This document shows, one piece after another, positions 9,145 through 17,445 of a DNA stretch of 64,000 bases (its first letter is position 1; every line of letters starts with the position of its first letter). The notes beneath the pieces were generated by a model, which was not told the origin of the DNA, ran no database searches, and saw nothing but the letters and a program-made list of their open reading frames with translations. The stretch spans positions 620,001 through 684,000 of the forward strand of contig SZNP01000001.1 in the NCBI GenBank assembly GCA_005239435.1, in the 5' to 3' direction. This DNA is from Halorussus salinisoli (GTDB lineage Archaea; Halobacteriota; Halobacteria; Halobacteriales; Haladaptataceae). The translations under genes were made by a program, and so were the position numbers.

Positions 9145-9823
9145 GGCGAAACAAGGTATAAGGGTGTGCATCGACGCGTACCCCGGTGACGATAGGAACG
9201 TCTTTCGCATCGGGGCAGCCGACGACATTCTCCGCCTGCTAGCTGACGCCCACAGGACGGAGTTCACAATACCAGAGCTGGTAGACGCGACGGAAGTAAC
9301 TCGTTCAACAGTCTGGCGAGCAGTCGACTTACTCGACAGTATTGGGGCAATTCGGATTCGGGAAACGCCACAGCGAAACTACGTCTCAATCGACCCGAAC
9401 CGTTTACAGAAAGCCGATTCGATTCTTGGCATCGAACAAACCGAATTTCACAAACCGATACGCGCATTCGTTGAAAAGGTACGTGAAGCTATTACTGAGG
9501 TCGATGATGTTGATAATCTCCTTGGAATTGTTGTCTTTGGGAGTGTCGCTCGTGGCAACGCTGATAGACAGAGTGATATCGACCTGTTCATCGTCGTCGA
9601 CGGGGATCGGACCAGCGCACGGCGTCTCGTAACAGACGTGGTTGGCGACCTCAGTGAACGACGGTTCAACGGGGATCGATTCGACTTTGAACCATACGTG
9701 GAATCTGAGGAGAGTGCACAACGAGCAGGGGCAAAACTCCAAGAGATACTAGAGGAAGGGATTACAGTATACAGTGACGACCGTTTCGAGTCGGTCCGCA
9801 AGGCGGTGTTCAACGATGGGTAG
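9143..9823 (+). CDS. wHTH-nucleotidyltransferase (MNT) antitoxin
   Basis: The N-terminal wHTH, residues about 20-80 (FTIPELVDATEVTRSTVWRAVDLL), is followed by a minimal nucleotidyltransferase domain with the signature GSVARGNADRQSDIDLFIV (GSxxRG...DxD). In MNT/HEPN (type VII) pairs the MNT protein neutralises the HEPN RNase, in studied cases by AMPylating it. The fused wHTH suggests that it also controls the operon through the palindrome over its start. The ATG at 9143 is preferred; an in-frame GTG lies at 9134. It overlaps the HEPN gene by eight bases. The domain is intact although the partner is frameshifted. Confidence 0.8.
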   Translation: MAKQGIRVCIDAYPGDDRNVFRIGAADDILRLLADAHRTEFTIPELVDATEVTRSTVWRAVDLLDSIGAIRIRETPQRNYVSIDPNRLQKADSILGIEQTEFHKPIRAFVEKVREAITEVDDVDNLLGIVVFGSVARGNADRQSDIDLFIVVDGDRTSARRLVTDVVGDLSERRFNGDRFDFEPYVESEESAQRAGAKLQEILEEGITVYSDDRFESVRKAVFNDG

Positions 9824-10306
9824 TATGCGTATTGAGCAACTCATTGACGAGGTGCAAGCGGCGTTCGATCGTCGACCAGCCGACATCGAACACGGACTTG
9901 ATGTCGATGATGCTGCCTTGCTTCAGTTGCAGAAAGCGTGTCGGTTACTCGCTGGCGCTGAATCGCTCCAAGAAGCAGGCTACTATACTCTCGTAATTGA
10001 AGCATCGTTTGTCGCAATCGAACGAACTGTCGAATTCCGACTATTGGAACGTGGGACGATGCAGCCCGACGATTTACCGGGTACCATCCCGGTGTGTATA
10101 GAGAGGCAGCCTCAGCTGGCATCTTCGCTGAAGCCATAGCAGAGGACCTCGCAGACCTTTGGCGCGATCACAGAGCGAAAACCTACTATCAGGATGGACT
10201 TGCCACAGCGGACCGCGCCAAAAAAATGTACGAACTCGCCCGCGAGAACCACACCTTCATCGTCGGTCGCTCCTCACAGGGCTATGAATATCTTTGTAAC
10301 ATATAG
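9816..10306 (+). pseudogene. HEPN-domain toxin, frameshifted
   Basis: The first frame (ATG 9816 or 9825) reads MRIEQLIDEVQAAFDRR and helical HEPN sequence up to MQPDDLPG. The rest of the domain, YHPGVYREAASAGIF, LADLWRDHRAKTYYQDGLA and a final GRSSQGYEYLCN, is in another frame beginning at 10082. A one-base deletion at 10080-10082 explains both. The HRAKTYY stretch is in the part of the fold that carries the RNase motif, so the toxin made from the upstream frame alone should be inactive. Confidence 0.75.
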
Positions 10307-10536
10307 TAATAGCATGTATTGATTTAATTTAGGCTACTCACAAATGCATTCGCGGAAACCGCACTTTGGTTAGTAAGAGTTGCAGGTGTATCTTCTTCGT
10401 TTATTATCTCTGATAGTAGTGCTGGCAGCTACGGGAGATCCCTCCCTATACCACGTATGGGAACATCGAGGTCCTTTTGTCCTCGATTCGTCCGTGTTTT
10501 CTGTGGAGCAAGGTAAACCGATATATCGGATGATTA

Positions 10537-10586
10537 GCGTTGGTTTTATTACCAACGCTTTTATTGTGTTGGCCGTAGAACCAACA
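10537..10586 (+). promoter_or_regulatory. Twin inverted repeats in front of the TumE/TumA pair
   Basis: GCGTTGGT (10537-10544) and ACCAACGC (10551-10558) are an 8-base inverted repeat around TTTATT. TGTTGG (10567-10572) and CCAACA (10581-10586) repeat the core GTTGG/CCAAC. A TTTTATT box lies between them and the ATG at 10594 follows at leaderless distance. This is a typical autoregulatory operator for a toxin-antitoxin operon. Confidence 0.55.
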
Positions 10587-10593
10587 TGTGTGG

Positions 10594-10944
10594 ATGGTAC
10601 CGACGGTTGACAATTTAGATGAGTACGAACGCTCTCATGTTTACGACGATGGGACGTTGGTTCGGATATCGATTCGCCGAACTCAAGACGATGCCTATCC
10701 GTCAGGGTGGCGGTATACCCTCCACTATGGGAAACTGACACCGGACCCAGAAACGCTAGATGATGGGACGATTCGGCGCTACGATAATGCACACGAGGAT
10801 ACAAAGGGACACGAACGGCATGTCGCACCCGACCCAGAACCGGAGTACATCGACTTCCCAGGAATGGAAAAGTTGTACGAACAGTTCTGGAACGAAATTC
10901 CAAAACAACGGTTCACACCATCCAGCGACAACGATACTAGGTGA
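10594..10944 (+). CDS. TumE-like toxin (DUF6516 family)
   Basis: About 116 residues with the pattern DEYERSHVYDDGTLVRISI, then YTLHYG, then IRRYDNAHEDTKGHERHV: the beta-rich core and YDN..KG..H region of the TumE/DUF6516 toxin family. Members are paired with a wHTH antitoxin and are reported to act as RNA-targeting toxins. The downstream gene overlaps or abuts it (possible GTG at 10941, ATG at 10950) and is exactly that antitoxin type. The frame is intact, the only complete pair in this stretch. An alternative start is GTG at 10588. Confidence 0.7.
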   Translation: MVPTVDNLDEYERSHVYDDGTLVRISIRRTQDDAYPSGWRYTLHYGKLTPDPETLDDGTIRRYDNAHEDTKGHERHVAPDPEPEYIDFPGMEKLYEQFWNEIPKQRFTPSSDNDTR

Positions 10945-10949
10945 TAGAG

Positions 10950-11351
10950 ATGACTGATAAACAGAACGTGCTCATCGTCACGATCGGTAATGGCCAAGAA
11001 ATGCATGAAGAAGGGCGCAAAGCAATCCAGCAACTTACCCACGGTGAACCAGTCGATACGCCACCGACGGTGACGTTCGCGAACGAAAAACAGCTCGACA
11101 AGGTCTTTAACGAACGCACATACACTCTGCTGCGGGTCATTCGAGATCAGCAGCCCCAGAGTATCCGAGAGACTGCTCGTCTCGTCGACCGGGATGTAAA
11201 AAACGTCCACGAGGAGTTAACGAAACTTGAAGCCCTCGGCATCATTCAATTCGACGAGAACGGCCAATCCAAACGCCCCATCTTCCCCTACGACGATCTC
11301 ATTATCAGTCCCTTTGCACACGATCAAGGCGACACCCAAGCAATGGCCTGA
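10950..11351 (+). CDS. TumA-like wHTH antitoxin (HVO_A0114-type)
   Basis: The pattern VTFANEKQLDKVFNERTYTLLRVIR, then QSIRETARLVDRDVKNVHEEL and LEALGIIQFDENGQSKRPIFPYDDL is that of the HVO_A0114 family of putative DNA-binding proteins. The helix-turn-helix lies at residues about 65-95 and the wing ends in the conserved P.(F/Y)PYD. These proteins accompany TumE-type toxins and act as antitoxins and repressors. It is translated directly after the toxin gene. The twin inverted repeats upstream of the operon are its likely binding site. Confidence 0.75.
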   Translation: MTDKQNVLIVTIGNGQEMHEEGRKAIQQLTHGEPVDTPPTVTFANEKQLDKVFNERTYTLLRVIRDQQPQSIRETARLVDRDVKNVHEELTKLEALGIIQFDENGQSKRPIFPYDDLIISPFAHDQGDTQAMA

Positions 11352-11502
11352 TCTTATCCAATCCGTTGAATGAAGCGATGAACGGCCAAGTGGACTCAGC
11401 TGGGGGTGACGTGGTGCGCTTTGCCGTCAGAATACTCCAAAATCTATGGAAAAGGTTGAAATTCCAGGGATGCGACGAACTACTACACGTTATAGATTCA
11501 TC

Positions 11503-13650
11503 ATGTCACGTTTTGTCGGAATCGATTTTGGTACTGCAACAAGCACCGTAGCCATCCTTGAAGAAGGGATTCCGAGGGTCATTCGGACGCCCTCGGGTTT
11601 TCGCACGACTCCCTCGACTGTTTCGTTCCCTGGTGAAATCACCGTCGGTCGGACGGCTTCAGATAGAGCTGTCAGTCGAATCAAGACGTACATGGGTGAG
11701 AAGGGCGTGGCAATTGCTGGGGAGACCTATCGTCCGGAGGCCGTGGCGGCACTCGTTTTTCGGAAGCTGAAACAGGATGCCGAAACATACCTCAAGTCTG
11801 CTGTTACTGGCGCAGCAATCGGTGTTCCGACACAGTTCTCTCTCCGACAGCGCCGAGCGGTAACGCAGGCCGCGCAGATAGCAGGCTTCGACACTGTGCG
11901 GCTTCTTACTGCCCCTGCTGCGGTATCTCTCGCGGAGACGCATGACGAGACGAATCGCACTCTCTTAGTAGTGGACGTCGGGGCTGCTACGACCAGCGTC
12001 GGAATCATAGATGTTGGCGGTGGCGTCTTTGAGGTGGTTTCGACGACTGGCGATACTGAACTCGGGGGTCATCACTGGATTAACGAGGTTGTGACGTGGT
12101 TCTGTGAAGAGACCAAGGCCGAGTCTGGCGTCCGCATCGCTGCTGATGGACCCTACTCGCAACAACTCCAAGACGCCGCAACCGAGGCTGTCTGTACCCT
12201 TGCAAGCCATGATTCTACCCAGATGTCGTGTACAATTTCGACTCAGTCTGGGCCGACGAGACTGCTACAATCGTTGAGTCGGACGCAACTCGTACAGATA
12301 ACAGAGCAACTCGGCAACCAACTTGTCGAGCCAATACAGCAAGCGATAGCTATGGCTGGGTATACCGGCGAAGATATTGACGATGTTATCGCCGTGGGAG
12401 GAGTGACTCGCTTGCCGCACATTCAGTCTCGGATTCGTGACTCAAGTGGGCAACCACCCCGGAGACCGGCCGATGCAGTTGGGTCCGTAGCACGGGGGGC
12501 TGCCGTTGAGGCTGGCGTCCTGTCCGGCAGGGTTGACGATGTCGTTGTTCTGGATACACTACCCCGGTCGCTCGGTCTTGAAGTCCAGGACGGGTTTGAG
12601 CAGCTAATCGAAGCGGACACTACCATCCCGACGCAAGCGCCAGAAAAATTCACAACTACGACTGACGAGCAGACCGCAGTCGAACTCCGTGTCTTCGAAG
12701 GCGAAAACGAAACGGTGACCGACAATGAGTTCCTTGGGGCCCTCAACCTCGATGATATTCAGGTAGGGCCAACAGGAACCCCCGAAATAGAAGTCTGCTT
12801 CAATATCGACGAAAATGGGAATCTGATGGTCGATGCAGTCGACACAGAGACCAACGTTCAGGAGCAACTCGACATTCATCACGCAGTCGGCCTTTCCAGT
12901 GACCGAGTTGACCGTCTCCGCGACTCGTTCGCCGACGTCAACTGCAACGCCCGGTCATCTTCGATAGATCACTCTATATTCGATAGTGCAGCAGTAGGAC
13001 GAATATCGACAGTAGACACCCCAGAAAAGTCTGCGAGAGTCCCACAGCCGGCCGTCGAGGAGGGTTCTGATACAGATAGTGAATCAGATGGAAGTCCCGA
13101 AGACGCACGTGGCTCAGGGGGTACTCCAATTGAACAGGTAGACTTCGATTCTGCAGCGTCCGCTGAGAGTTTCCTCGAAGATGTGCTTTCGATACGTAAC
13201 GACCTGTCACAAGCCGTCGACGCTGATGGAAGTGACCCGTCGCAAGTTGAGCACGGTGTAGAATTAATTGTTAAACGGTTCGGACAATGCCTCTCGGAGT
13301 CCTCTGACGTAGAAGAAGTAAATCCGTCGCTCCAGTCGCTTCTGGAAGCACTCGAACGTATTCAAAATGGACTACAAATGGCACTCAAAGCCGAATCTGA
13401 GAACACGGCTAGACTTCAGACGAATATCGAGAACGCAGTCGGCAGTATCGATCAAACACTTGCTACCGCTGGCATTACCATCATTGATCCAGAACCAGGA
13501 ACAGTAGTTGATTCAACCAGACATCAAGTGATCGATACGGTTTCAAGTGATCGGCCTGCAAACCAGGTTCTAATTGTCGTACGTGCAGGATATGAACACG
13601 AAAACGTCGTACGACAACCAGCGAAGGTCCTCGTTAGTGACAGTAATTGA
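11503..13650 (+). CDS. Hsp70-like chaperone with a GrpE-like C-terminal domain
   Basis: An actin-fold ATPase occupies residues 1-345: phosphate-1 FVGIDFGTATS, phosphate-2 VVDVGAATTSVG, adenosine motif VGGVTRLPH. A substrate-binding beta domain follows at about 350-455 (IPTQAPEKF, VELRVFEGEN, DENGNLMVDA). There is no usual helical lid; instead an acidic linker leads to helices at 560-655 and a last segment, IDPEPGTVVDSTRHQVIDTV then QVLIVVRAGYE and VRQPAKVLVS, which matches the beta-wing of GrpE, the Hsp70 nucleotide exchange factor (IDPEGEPFDPxxHEAV..., VLRxGYxLxxRVLRPAxVxVS). The chaperone thus seems fused to its exchange factor. The ATG at 11503 opens directly on the domain. The TGA stop lies in an IS-end sequence. 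Confidence 0.8.
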   Translation: MSRFVGIDFGTATSTVAILEEGIPRVIRTPSGFRTTPSTVSFPGEITVGRTASDRAVSRIKTYMGEKGVAIAGETYRPEAVAALVFRKLKQDAETYLKSAVTGAAIGVPTQFSLRQRRAVTQAAQIAGFDTVRLLTAPAAVSLAETHDETNRTLLVVDVGAATTSVGIIDVGGGVFEVVSTTGDTELGGHHWINEVVTWFCEETKAESGVRIAADGPYSQQLQDAATEAVCTLASHDSTQMSCTISTQSGPTRLLQSLSRTQLVQITEQLGNQLVEPIQQAIAMAGYTGEDIDDVIAVGGVTRLPHIQSRIRDSSGQPPRRPADAVGSVARGAAVEAGVLSGRVDDVVVLDTLPRSLGLEVQDGFEQLIEADTTIPTQAPEKFTTTTDEQTAVELRVFEGENETVTDNEFLGALNLDDIQVGPTGTPEIEVCFNIDENGNLMVDAVDTETNVQEQLDIHHAVGLSSDRVDRLRDSFADVNCNARSSSIDHSIFDSAAVGRISTVDTPEKSARVPQPAVEEGSDTDSESDGSPEDARGSGGTPIEQVDFDSAASAESFLEDVLSIRNDLSQAVDADGSDPSQVEHGVELIVKRFGQCLSESSDVEEVNPSLQSLLEALERIQNGLQMALKAESENTARLQTNIENAVGSIDQTLATAGITIIDPEPGTVVDSTRHQVIDTVSSDRPANQVLIVVRAGYEHENVVRQPAKVLVSDSN

Positions 13651-13890
13651 CATCCTCCTCGGGCTAAAGCCCGAGAAATCCCAAGCGTTGGGATAGTACG
13701 GTTTGCAGTCACCCTGTTCTTGTAGGTGGGACGCACCCGTGGATTTGTCGAACAGGAAGACTCTGGGTTATGCCAGCCGTTACTCACCAACACTATTGCA
13801 GGAGTTGGACGCCCTAATTCAAGCACTCTGGGACTAGTCTCCCCCTTGCTTTCCGTCTGTGCTCCCGAGACGACAAATCTGTGGCCCTTC
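13648..13890 (-). mobile_element. Right end and 3' tail of a tnpB-bearing IS
   Basis: TGACATCCTCC is followed by a perfect stem CTCGGGC/GCCCGAG (about 13658-13675). Further in, the minus strand reads VLELGRPTPAIVLVSNGW, then HNPESSCSTNPRVRPTY, similar to the variable C-terminal tail of IS1341-type TnpB proteins. The remainder of the element is missing. It supplies the stop codon of the Hsp70 gene. Confidence 0.5.
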
Positions 13891-13897
13891 TGCTCAT

Positions 13898-14092
13898 TTA
13901 TCGGAGTCGCTGTTCGATCTCCTCAGCGGTTTCCTGTGGCAAAGAATCAAGCCGTCGATGTAGCTCCTCGAACTCGCCTGTCTTTGACTCAAGGCAGTTT
14001 TCACGAAGATACGCACTCCAGGTCTCGGATTCCTTGTCGTCGCGTAGCTCTTCGAACAACTCACGTGGAACTTTGATGTTCGCCCGTTCCAT
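13898..14092 (-). CDS. RHH/VapB-like antitoxin (64 aa)
   Basis: A 64-residue protein: MERANIKVPRELFEELRD (strand plus helix of a ribbon-helix-helix dimer), ETWSAYLRENCLE, then an amphipathic helix (FEELHRRLDSLPQETAEEI) suited to toxin binding. The promoter that two decayed relatives still carry (TCCCA..TGGGA block) is absent here, because a TnpB element has inserted within about ten bases of the ATG. No toxin gene follows on the minus strand; the other side is an IS remnant. It is probably an orphan, possibly unexpressed. Confidence 0.6.
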   Translation of the reverse strand: MERANIKVPRELFEELRDDKESETWSAYLRENCLESKTGEFEELHRRLDSLPQETAEEIEQRLR

Positions 14093-14225
14093 CTTCCTAC
14101 AAGGAGGGAATCCCGCCCTTTAGGCCGGGAGGGAATCCGACAACCCTCCCATTAACCACGTTCTGATGCTCGACCCGAATGCCGACCGCCATCTTTAACT
14201 TACGTAAGAACTTACGCTTAGACGG

Positions 14226-14387
14226 ATGAGGGCCGACTTCGATATGGAGAGAGGCGGGCCACTTCACGAAGCCGTGAAGGAATACGCCCGCGACCACGGA
14301 ATACGCCACTCCCGCGCGTACCCTGAACTCCTCCGCAAAGCACTCGAATCCGAAGGCTACGATGTCAACGACTCAGACGGCGAATAA
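14226..14387 (+). CDS. Small IS-associated protein overlapping tnpB (53 aa)
   Basis: Starts at the ATG at 14226: MRADFDMERGGPLHEAVKEY, ARDHGIRHSRAYPELLRKAL and a short acidic tail. The 3' end overlaps tnpB by 26 bases in another frame. It is basic and helical, with a likely helix-turn-helix. I recall similar small proteins in front of haloarchaeal tnpB genes, but no function is established; regulation of the element is a reasonable guess. Confidence 0.55.
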   Translation: MRADFDMERGGPLHEAVKEYARDHGIRHSRAYPELLRKALESEGYDVNDSDGE

Positions 14388-15636
14388 GACACTGGAAGCC
14401 ACGCTCGCACCACCAACGCGGTGCAAAGAGCAACGCCTCCAGCAAACCCTGTCTGAGTATCGTGACGCACTCCACGACGCCTTCGAGCAAGACTGTACGA
14501 CGATGAGCGCCACGAACGACGTGGTGACGCCGTACAACCTGCCGTATCAAGCGAAAGATGCCCTCAAATCCTACGTCCCCAAACTCCACAACACGTACAA
14601 CGCCAACGAGTTGGACGACGAACACCCGCTTCGATTCGTGAATCGAGCCGGGAAGTTCGACCGGGACTCTTCGCGTGAGTACGAAATCTGCTGGAACGTT
14701 CCACAGCCCGGTCGCGGAACCAACTTCTGGATTCCACTCCGACTGAATCCCGAACAAGAGGGGCTGTGGGACGACCTCCTCGATGAGGAGTCAAGTACGA
14801 AGGTGGGCGAACTTCGCTTGCAGAAACATCGGAAGACGTGGACGCTCCACGTCACCGTCGAATACGAGGTCGAAGATACGACCAATATGCCCGAGAACCC
14901 GACTCGGGTCGGCTTCGATATTGGGGAGTCTATGCTGGTCACGGGCTGTGCCCTCCAGCACGGCACTCCCACCAAACCGTTGCTCATCAACGGGAACGAA
15001 GCCAAGCGACTCCGCAAGGAGATGCACACCACGCTCACGCGTCTGCAAGAGCGAGACGCATCCGAGTGGCGCGTCGAAGAACGCTTCTCGTACTACCAGA
15101 ACCGACTCACTGACATCATCGAGAAGGCGTCTCGTGAGTCCGTCGAGTACGCTCAACAGTTCGAGAACCCCGTCATCGTGATGGAAGACTTGGCGTACAT
15201 CCGAGAGTCACTGGACTACGGGAAGTACATGAATCGACGCCTGCACTCATGGGCGTTCGCCCGCTTGCAGGGCCGTATCGAGGACAAAGCACGAGACGCG
15301 GGGATTCCGGTTCAGTATGTTCACCCACAATACACCTCGAAGACGTGCCACTCGTGCAAGCACATCGGGTATCGGCCTCGGCAAGCCGAGTTCACGTGCA
15401 AGAACCCAGACTGCCACGTATCGATGTTTCAAGCAGACATCAACGCGAGTGCGAACATCGCACGGCGCGTCAACCCGTGGGGAGAGAGTCTGCCGTGGAA
15501 ACAGGCAGACGATGACTCGCCACAGGACGGGAGCCGTTGTGACACGGCCACGGCTCACCGTGAGACGAGCGAGACACCCTCGCAGATGACGCTCACGGCC
15601 TACGAAGAGTCGGAACCCACTGCCAGCGACGACTAA
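14362..15636 (+). CDS. tnpB: TnpB-like RNA-guided nuclease, complete active site
   Basis: 424 residues. RuvC-I is VGFDIGESMLVTG, RuvC-II is VIVMEDLAYIRES and RuvC-III is QADINASANIARR, so all three acidic residues are present. The zinc finger is CHSCKHIGYRP...FTCKNPDC. TnpB proteins are guide-RNA-directed nucleases that help the element persist after excision; the guide RNA comes from the right end. It is translationally overlapped by the small upstream gene. The tail (MTLTAYEESEPTASDD) is the usual variable end. It appears functional. Confidence 0.85.
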   Translation: MSTTQTANKTLEATLAPPTRCKEQRLQQTLSEYRDALHDAFEQDCTTMSATNDVVTPYNLPYQAKDALKSYVPKLHNTYNANELDDEHPLRFVNRAGKFDRDSSREYEICWNVPQPGRGTNFWIPLRLNPEQEGLWDDLLDEESSTKVGELRLQKHRKTWTLHVTVEYEVEDTTNMPENPTRVGFDIGESMLVTGCALQHGTPTKPLLINGNEAKRLRKEMHTTLTRLQERDASEWRVEERFSYYQNRLTDIIEKASRESVEYAQQFENPVIVMEDLAYIRESLDYGKYMNRRLHSWAFARLQGRIEDKARDAGIPVQYVHPQYTSKTCHSCKHIGYRPRQAEFTCKNPDCHVSMFQADINASANIARRVNPWGESLPWKQADDDSPQDGSRCDTATAHRETSETPSQMTLTAYEESEPTASDD

Positions 15637-15690
15637 CTGGCATTCCCACCGTGTGGGAAGCCCCGCCGTTCACGGCGGGGAGGATGTCAC

Positions 15691-15964
15691 GTTGCGCCGT
15701 ATCGGGCTCGCAACCCCATCGACAGACGTGCTTGCTGCCGTCCACGACGTTCAGGTGATCCAAGAAACAGAGGGGCTTGATGCAATTGTTGAAGACCACG
15801 ACACCATCGTCGACACAATCGTAACGCCAACCCAGACAATCACGGTCGCAGATACGCCACCGAAACCGAAAGGGATTCACTGGTCACTTCTCGACGAAGA
15901 CGAAATCAAATCGATTCCACCGCTGCAAGTACTCTGGGAACGCGACGACCAGCCCGTTCGTTGA
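15691..15964 (+). pseudogene. 5-formyltetrahydrofolate cyclo-ligase, 3' fragment
   Basis: Directly after the IS right end the frame reads LRRIGLATPSTDVLAAVHDVQV, then DTIVTPTQTITVADTPPKPKG and IPPLQVLW, matching the C-terminal third of haloarchaeal 5-FCL proteins (TTVHDxQV...VVTPTRxI...P.G.DW). The ATP-binding N-terminal part is absent, removed with or before the IS insertion. No functional enzyme can be made. Confidence 0.6.
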
Positions 15965-16259
15965 CCGTCTCCACGGCCTACAACCGTGAACCGCCTCGGA
16001 GTCAAGCCTCGAGACTTTTCGGGGATGCCGACATCGCTCCACTTGCGCCCACCGGCTGGACCGTGACTGATCGCGCAGAGGCTATCACTACTCCTGACCT
16101 CGGCGCGCTCGCACTTGATCAGCGTACCGTTGTCGTGCCTGCGAACGTTGCAGAGGAGGCCACGAACCAAGTAGCCTGCGTCAGGTGCGTGCTCAGTCAT
16201 GTTCGGTTGCGAGAACCGACCGTGAGAGTTTAGGCGATCTCTTTTCTGAATCGCATGCC
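15965..16259. other. Unassigned stretch between two gene remnants
   Basis: GC-rich sequence with coding-like bias. A plus-strand frame reads GWTVTDRAEAITTPDLGALA, then LDQRTVVVPANVAEEA, but I recognise no family and no credible start. It is probably a further degraded gene between the cyclo-ligase and reductase remnants. Confidence 0.3.
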
Positions 16260-16560
16260 ATGGACCTCCCCGCGGTCGGCTTAGGGACGATGGGCATCGA
16301 GGACCCCGCAGTCGTCGAACGCACCATCGAGCTCGGATACCGTCACCTCGACACCGCACGGATTTACGAGAACGAGGCCGTCGTCGGTGAAGGAATCACG
16401 GCCAGCGATGTCTCCCGCAAGGAATTGATTATCGCCACGAAGGTGTGAGCGACGAGTCTCGCGCCCGACGACGTGGTCGCCTCGACGGAGGCCAGCCTCG
16501 ACCGCCTAGACCTCGACTACTTCGACCTCCTGTACGTCCATCGCCCTATCGAGATAGCCA
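16260..16560 (+). pseudogene. Aldo/keto reductase, 5' fragment with nonsense codon
   Basis: From the ATG at 16260: MDLPAVGLGTMGIED, ELGYRHLDTARIYENE (catalytic Asp/Tyr region), ELIIATKV, then TGA where family members have Trp, then LAPDDVVASTEASLDRLDLD, YFDLLYVHRP in the same frame. Sequence similarity ends at about 16555. It is thus both interrupted and missing the C-terminal two thirds of the TIM barrel. Confidence 0.7.
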
Positions 16561-16657
16561 GTCACCGCACCGTAGAAGGTCTCGGTCCCGAGTAACTTCG
16601 CCCCTGATCTCGGTGGATTCGCGTGATTTAAGACCGCATCTTACTGAGGTTCTATTA

Positions 16658-17191
16658 ATGTCATCGATTGATTTGACGTCGAGCCAGCAGACGATTCTTA
16701 CGGCGCTCGTCAACCTGCACCGCGAGTCAGAGAGCGCGGTCAAAGGCGAAGAGATTGCCGAAGAAGTAGACCGCAATTCCGGCACAATTCGCAATCAGAT
16801 GCAGAGCCTGAAAGCGCTACAGCTCGTTGAAGGCGTTCCCGGCCCCAAAGGCGGCTACAAGCCAACTGCCAACGCTTTTGACGTACTTGGAGTGCAGGAG
16901 ATGGATCAGGCAGCACAAATCCCTCTATTGCATGAAGGCGACCGTGTCGATAATGCCAATGTTGAAGAGATCGACCTTACGAGTATTTATCACCCTGAGC
17001 TCTGCCGGGCCGAGATCCATGTTCGCGGCTCAGTTCGTGAATTCCATGAGGGTGATACAGTGCAAGTCGGCCCGACACCGCTGTCGAAACTTGTCGTCAA
17101 CGGCTCCGTCGACGGCAAGGACGACACCAGCAACATCCTCATCTTGAAAATCGAATCCATCAAAGCACCAGCTGAAGAACCTGAACACTAA
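16658..17191 (+). CDS. Rrf2-like winged-helix regulator (177 aa)
   Basis: The N-terminal wHTH spans residues about 8-70: TILTALVNLHRESESAV, KGEEIAEEVDRNSGTIRNQM, LVEGVPGPKGGYKPT, the Rrf2-type pattern with the PGPKGGY wing. The C-terminal half (CRAEIHVRGSVREFHEGDTV, QVGPTPLSKLVVNG, LILKIESI) is a beta-rich domain I cannot name. No Cys triad for an iron-sulfur cluster is present. The ATG at 16658 follows a TTTAAG-like box (about 16627) at leaderless distance. The gene stands alone. Confidence 0.65.
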   Translation: MSSIDLTSSQQTILTALVNLHRESESAVKGEEIAEEVDRNSGTIRNQMQSLKALQLVEGVPGPKGGYKPTANAFDVLGVQEMDQAAQIPLLHEGDRVDNANVEEIDLTSIYHPELCRAEIHVRGSVREFHEGDTVQVGPTPLSKLVVNGSVDGKDDTSNILILKIESIKAPAEEPEH

Positions 17192-17445
17192 TTTAGCAGT
17201 GATATCGGGGTGCTAGCCCGCAGTACCAACGAAGGGAGCGACGCGGTTAACGCCGCTATCAATATGTTACTGTTACCCATAATAATTGTTGCCCTTCATT
17301 TGTGATTGTTCAAATATAGTTGGATACTGTGTTCCAGAAATAAGAATGCAACTTGCGTTTCGACTATCTAGTTGGGCACTTCCGAGAGTACAATTGTGAA
17401 CCGACAGTATGGGTTTGAGAAGGAAGGCCTGCGTCTTTAGCTAAT
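17192..17445. other. Intergenic, nothing recognised
   Basis: About 250 bases, moderately AT-rich, with no convincing ORF, hairpin or repeat. It ends at the left end of the deleted IS element. Confidence 0.4.

Larger units (their letters stand above)
14100..15690 (+). mobile_element. IS200/IS605-family element with small ORF and tnpB
   Basis: The left end carries an imperfect hairpin TCCCGCCC/GGCCGGGA (about 14112-14133). The right end has TTCCCAC/GTGGGAA (15643-15659) and the perfect stem CCCCGCCG-TTCA-CGGCGGGG (15661-15680), then AGGATGTCAC. Two overlapping genes lie inside, a 53-residue protein and TnpB; no TnpA. The element separates the RHH antitoxin from its promoter on the left and a cyclo-ligase remnant from its 5' part on the right. 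Confidence 0.75.

Noticed and set aside
16445..16657. Extended N-terminus of the Rrf2-like regulator
   Set aside because: This stretch encodes, in another frame, the aldo/keto reductase remnant; the ATG at 16658 follows a proper TATA distance.
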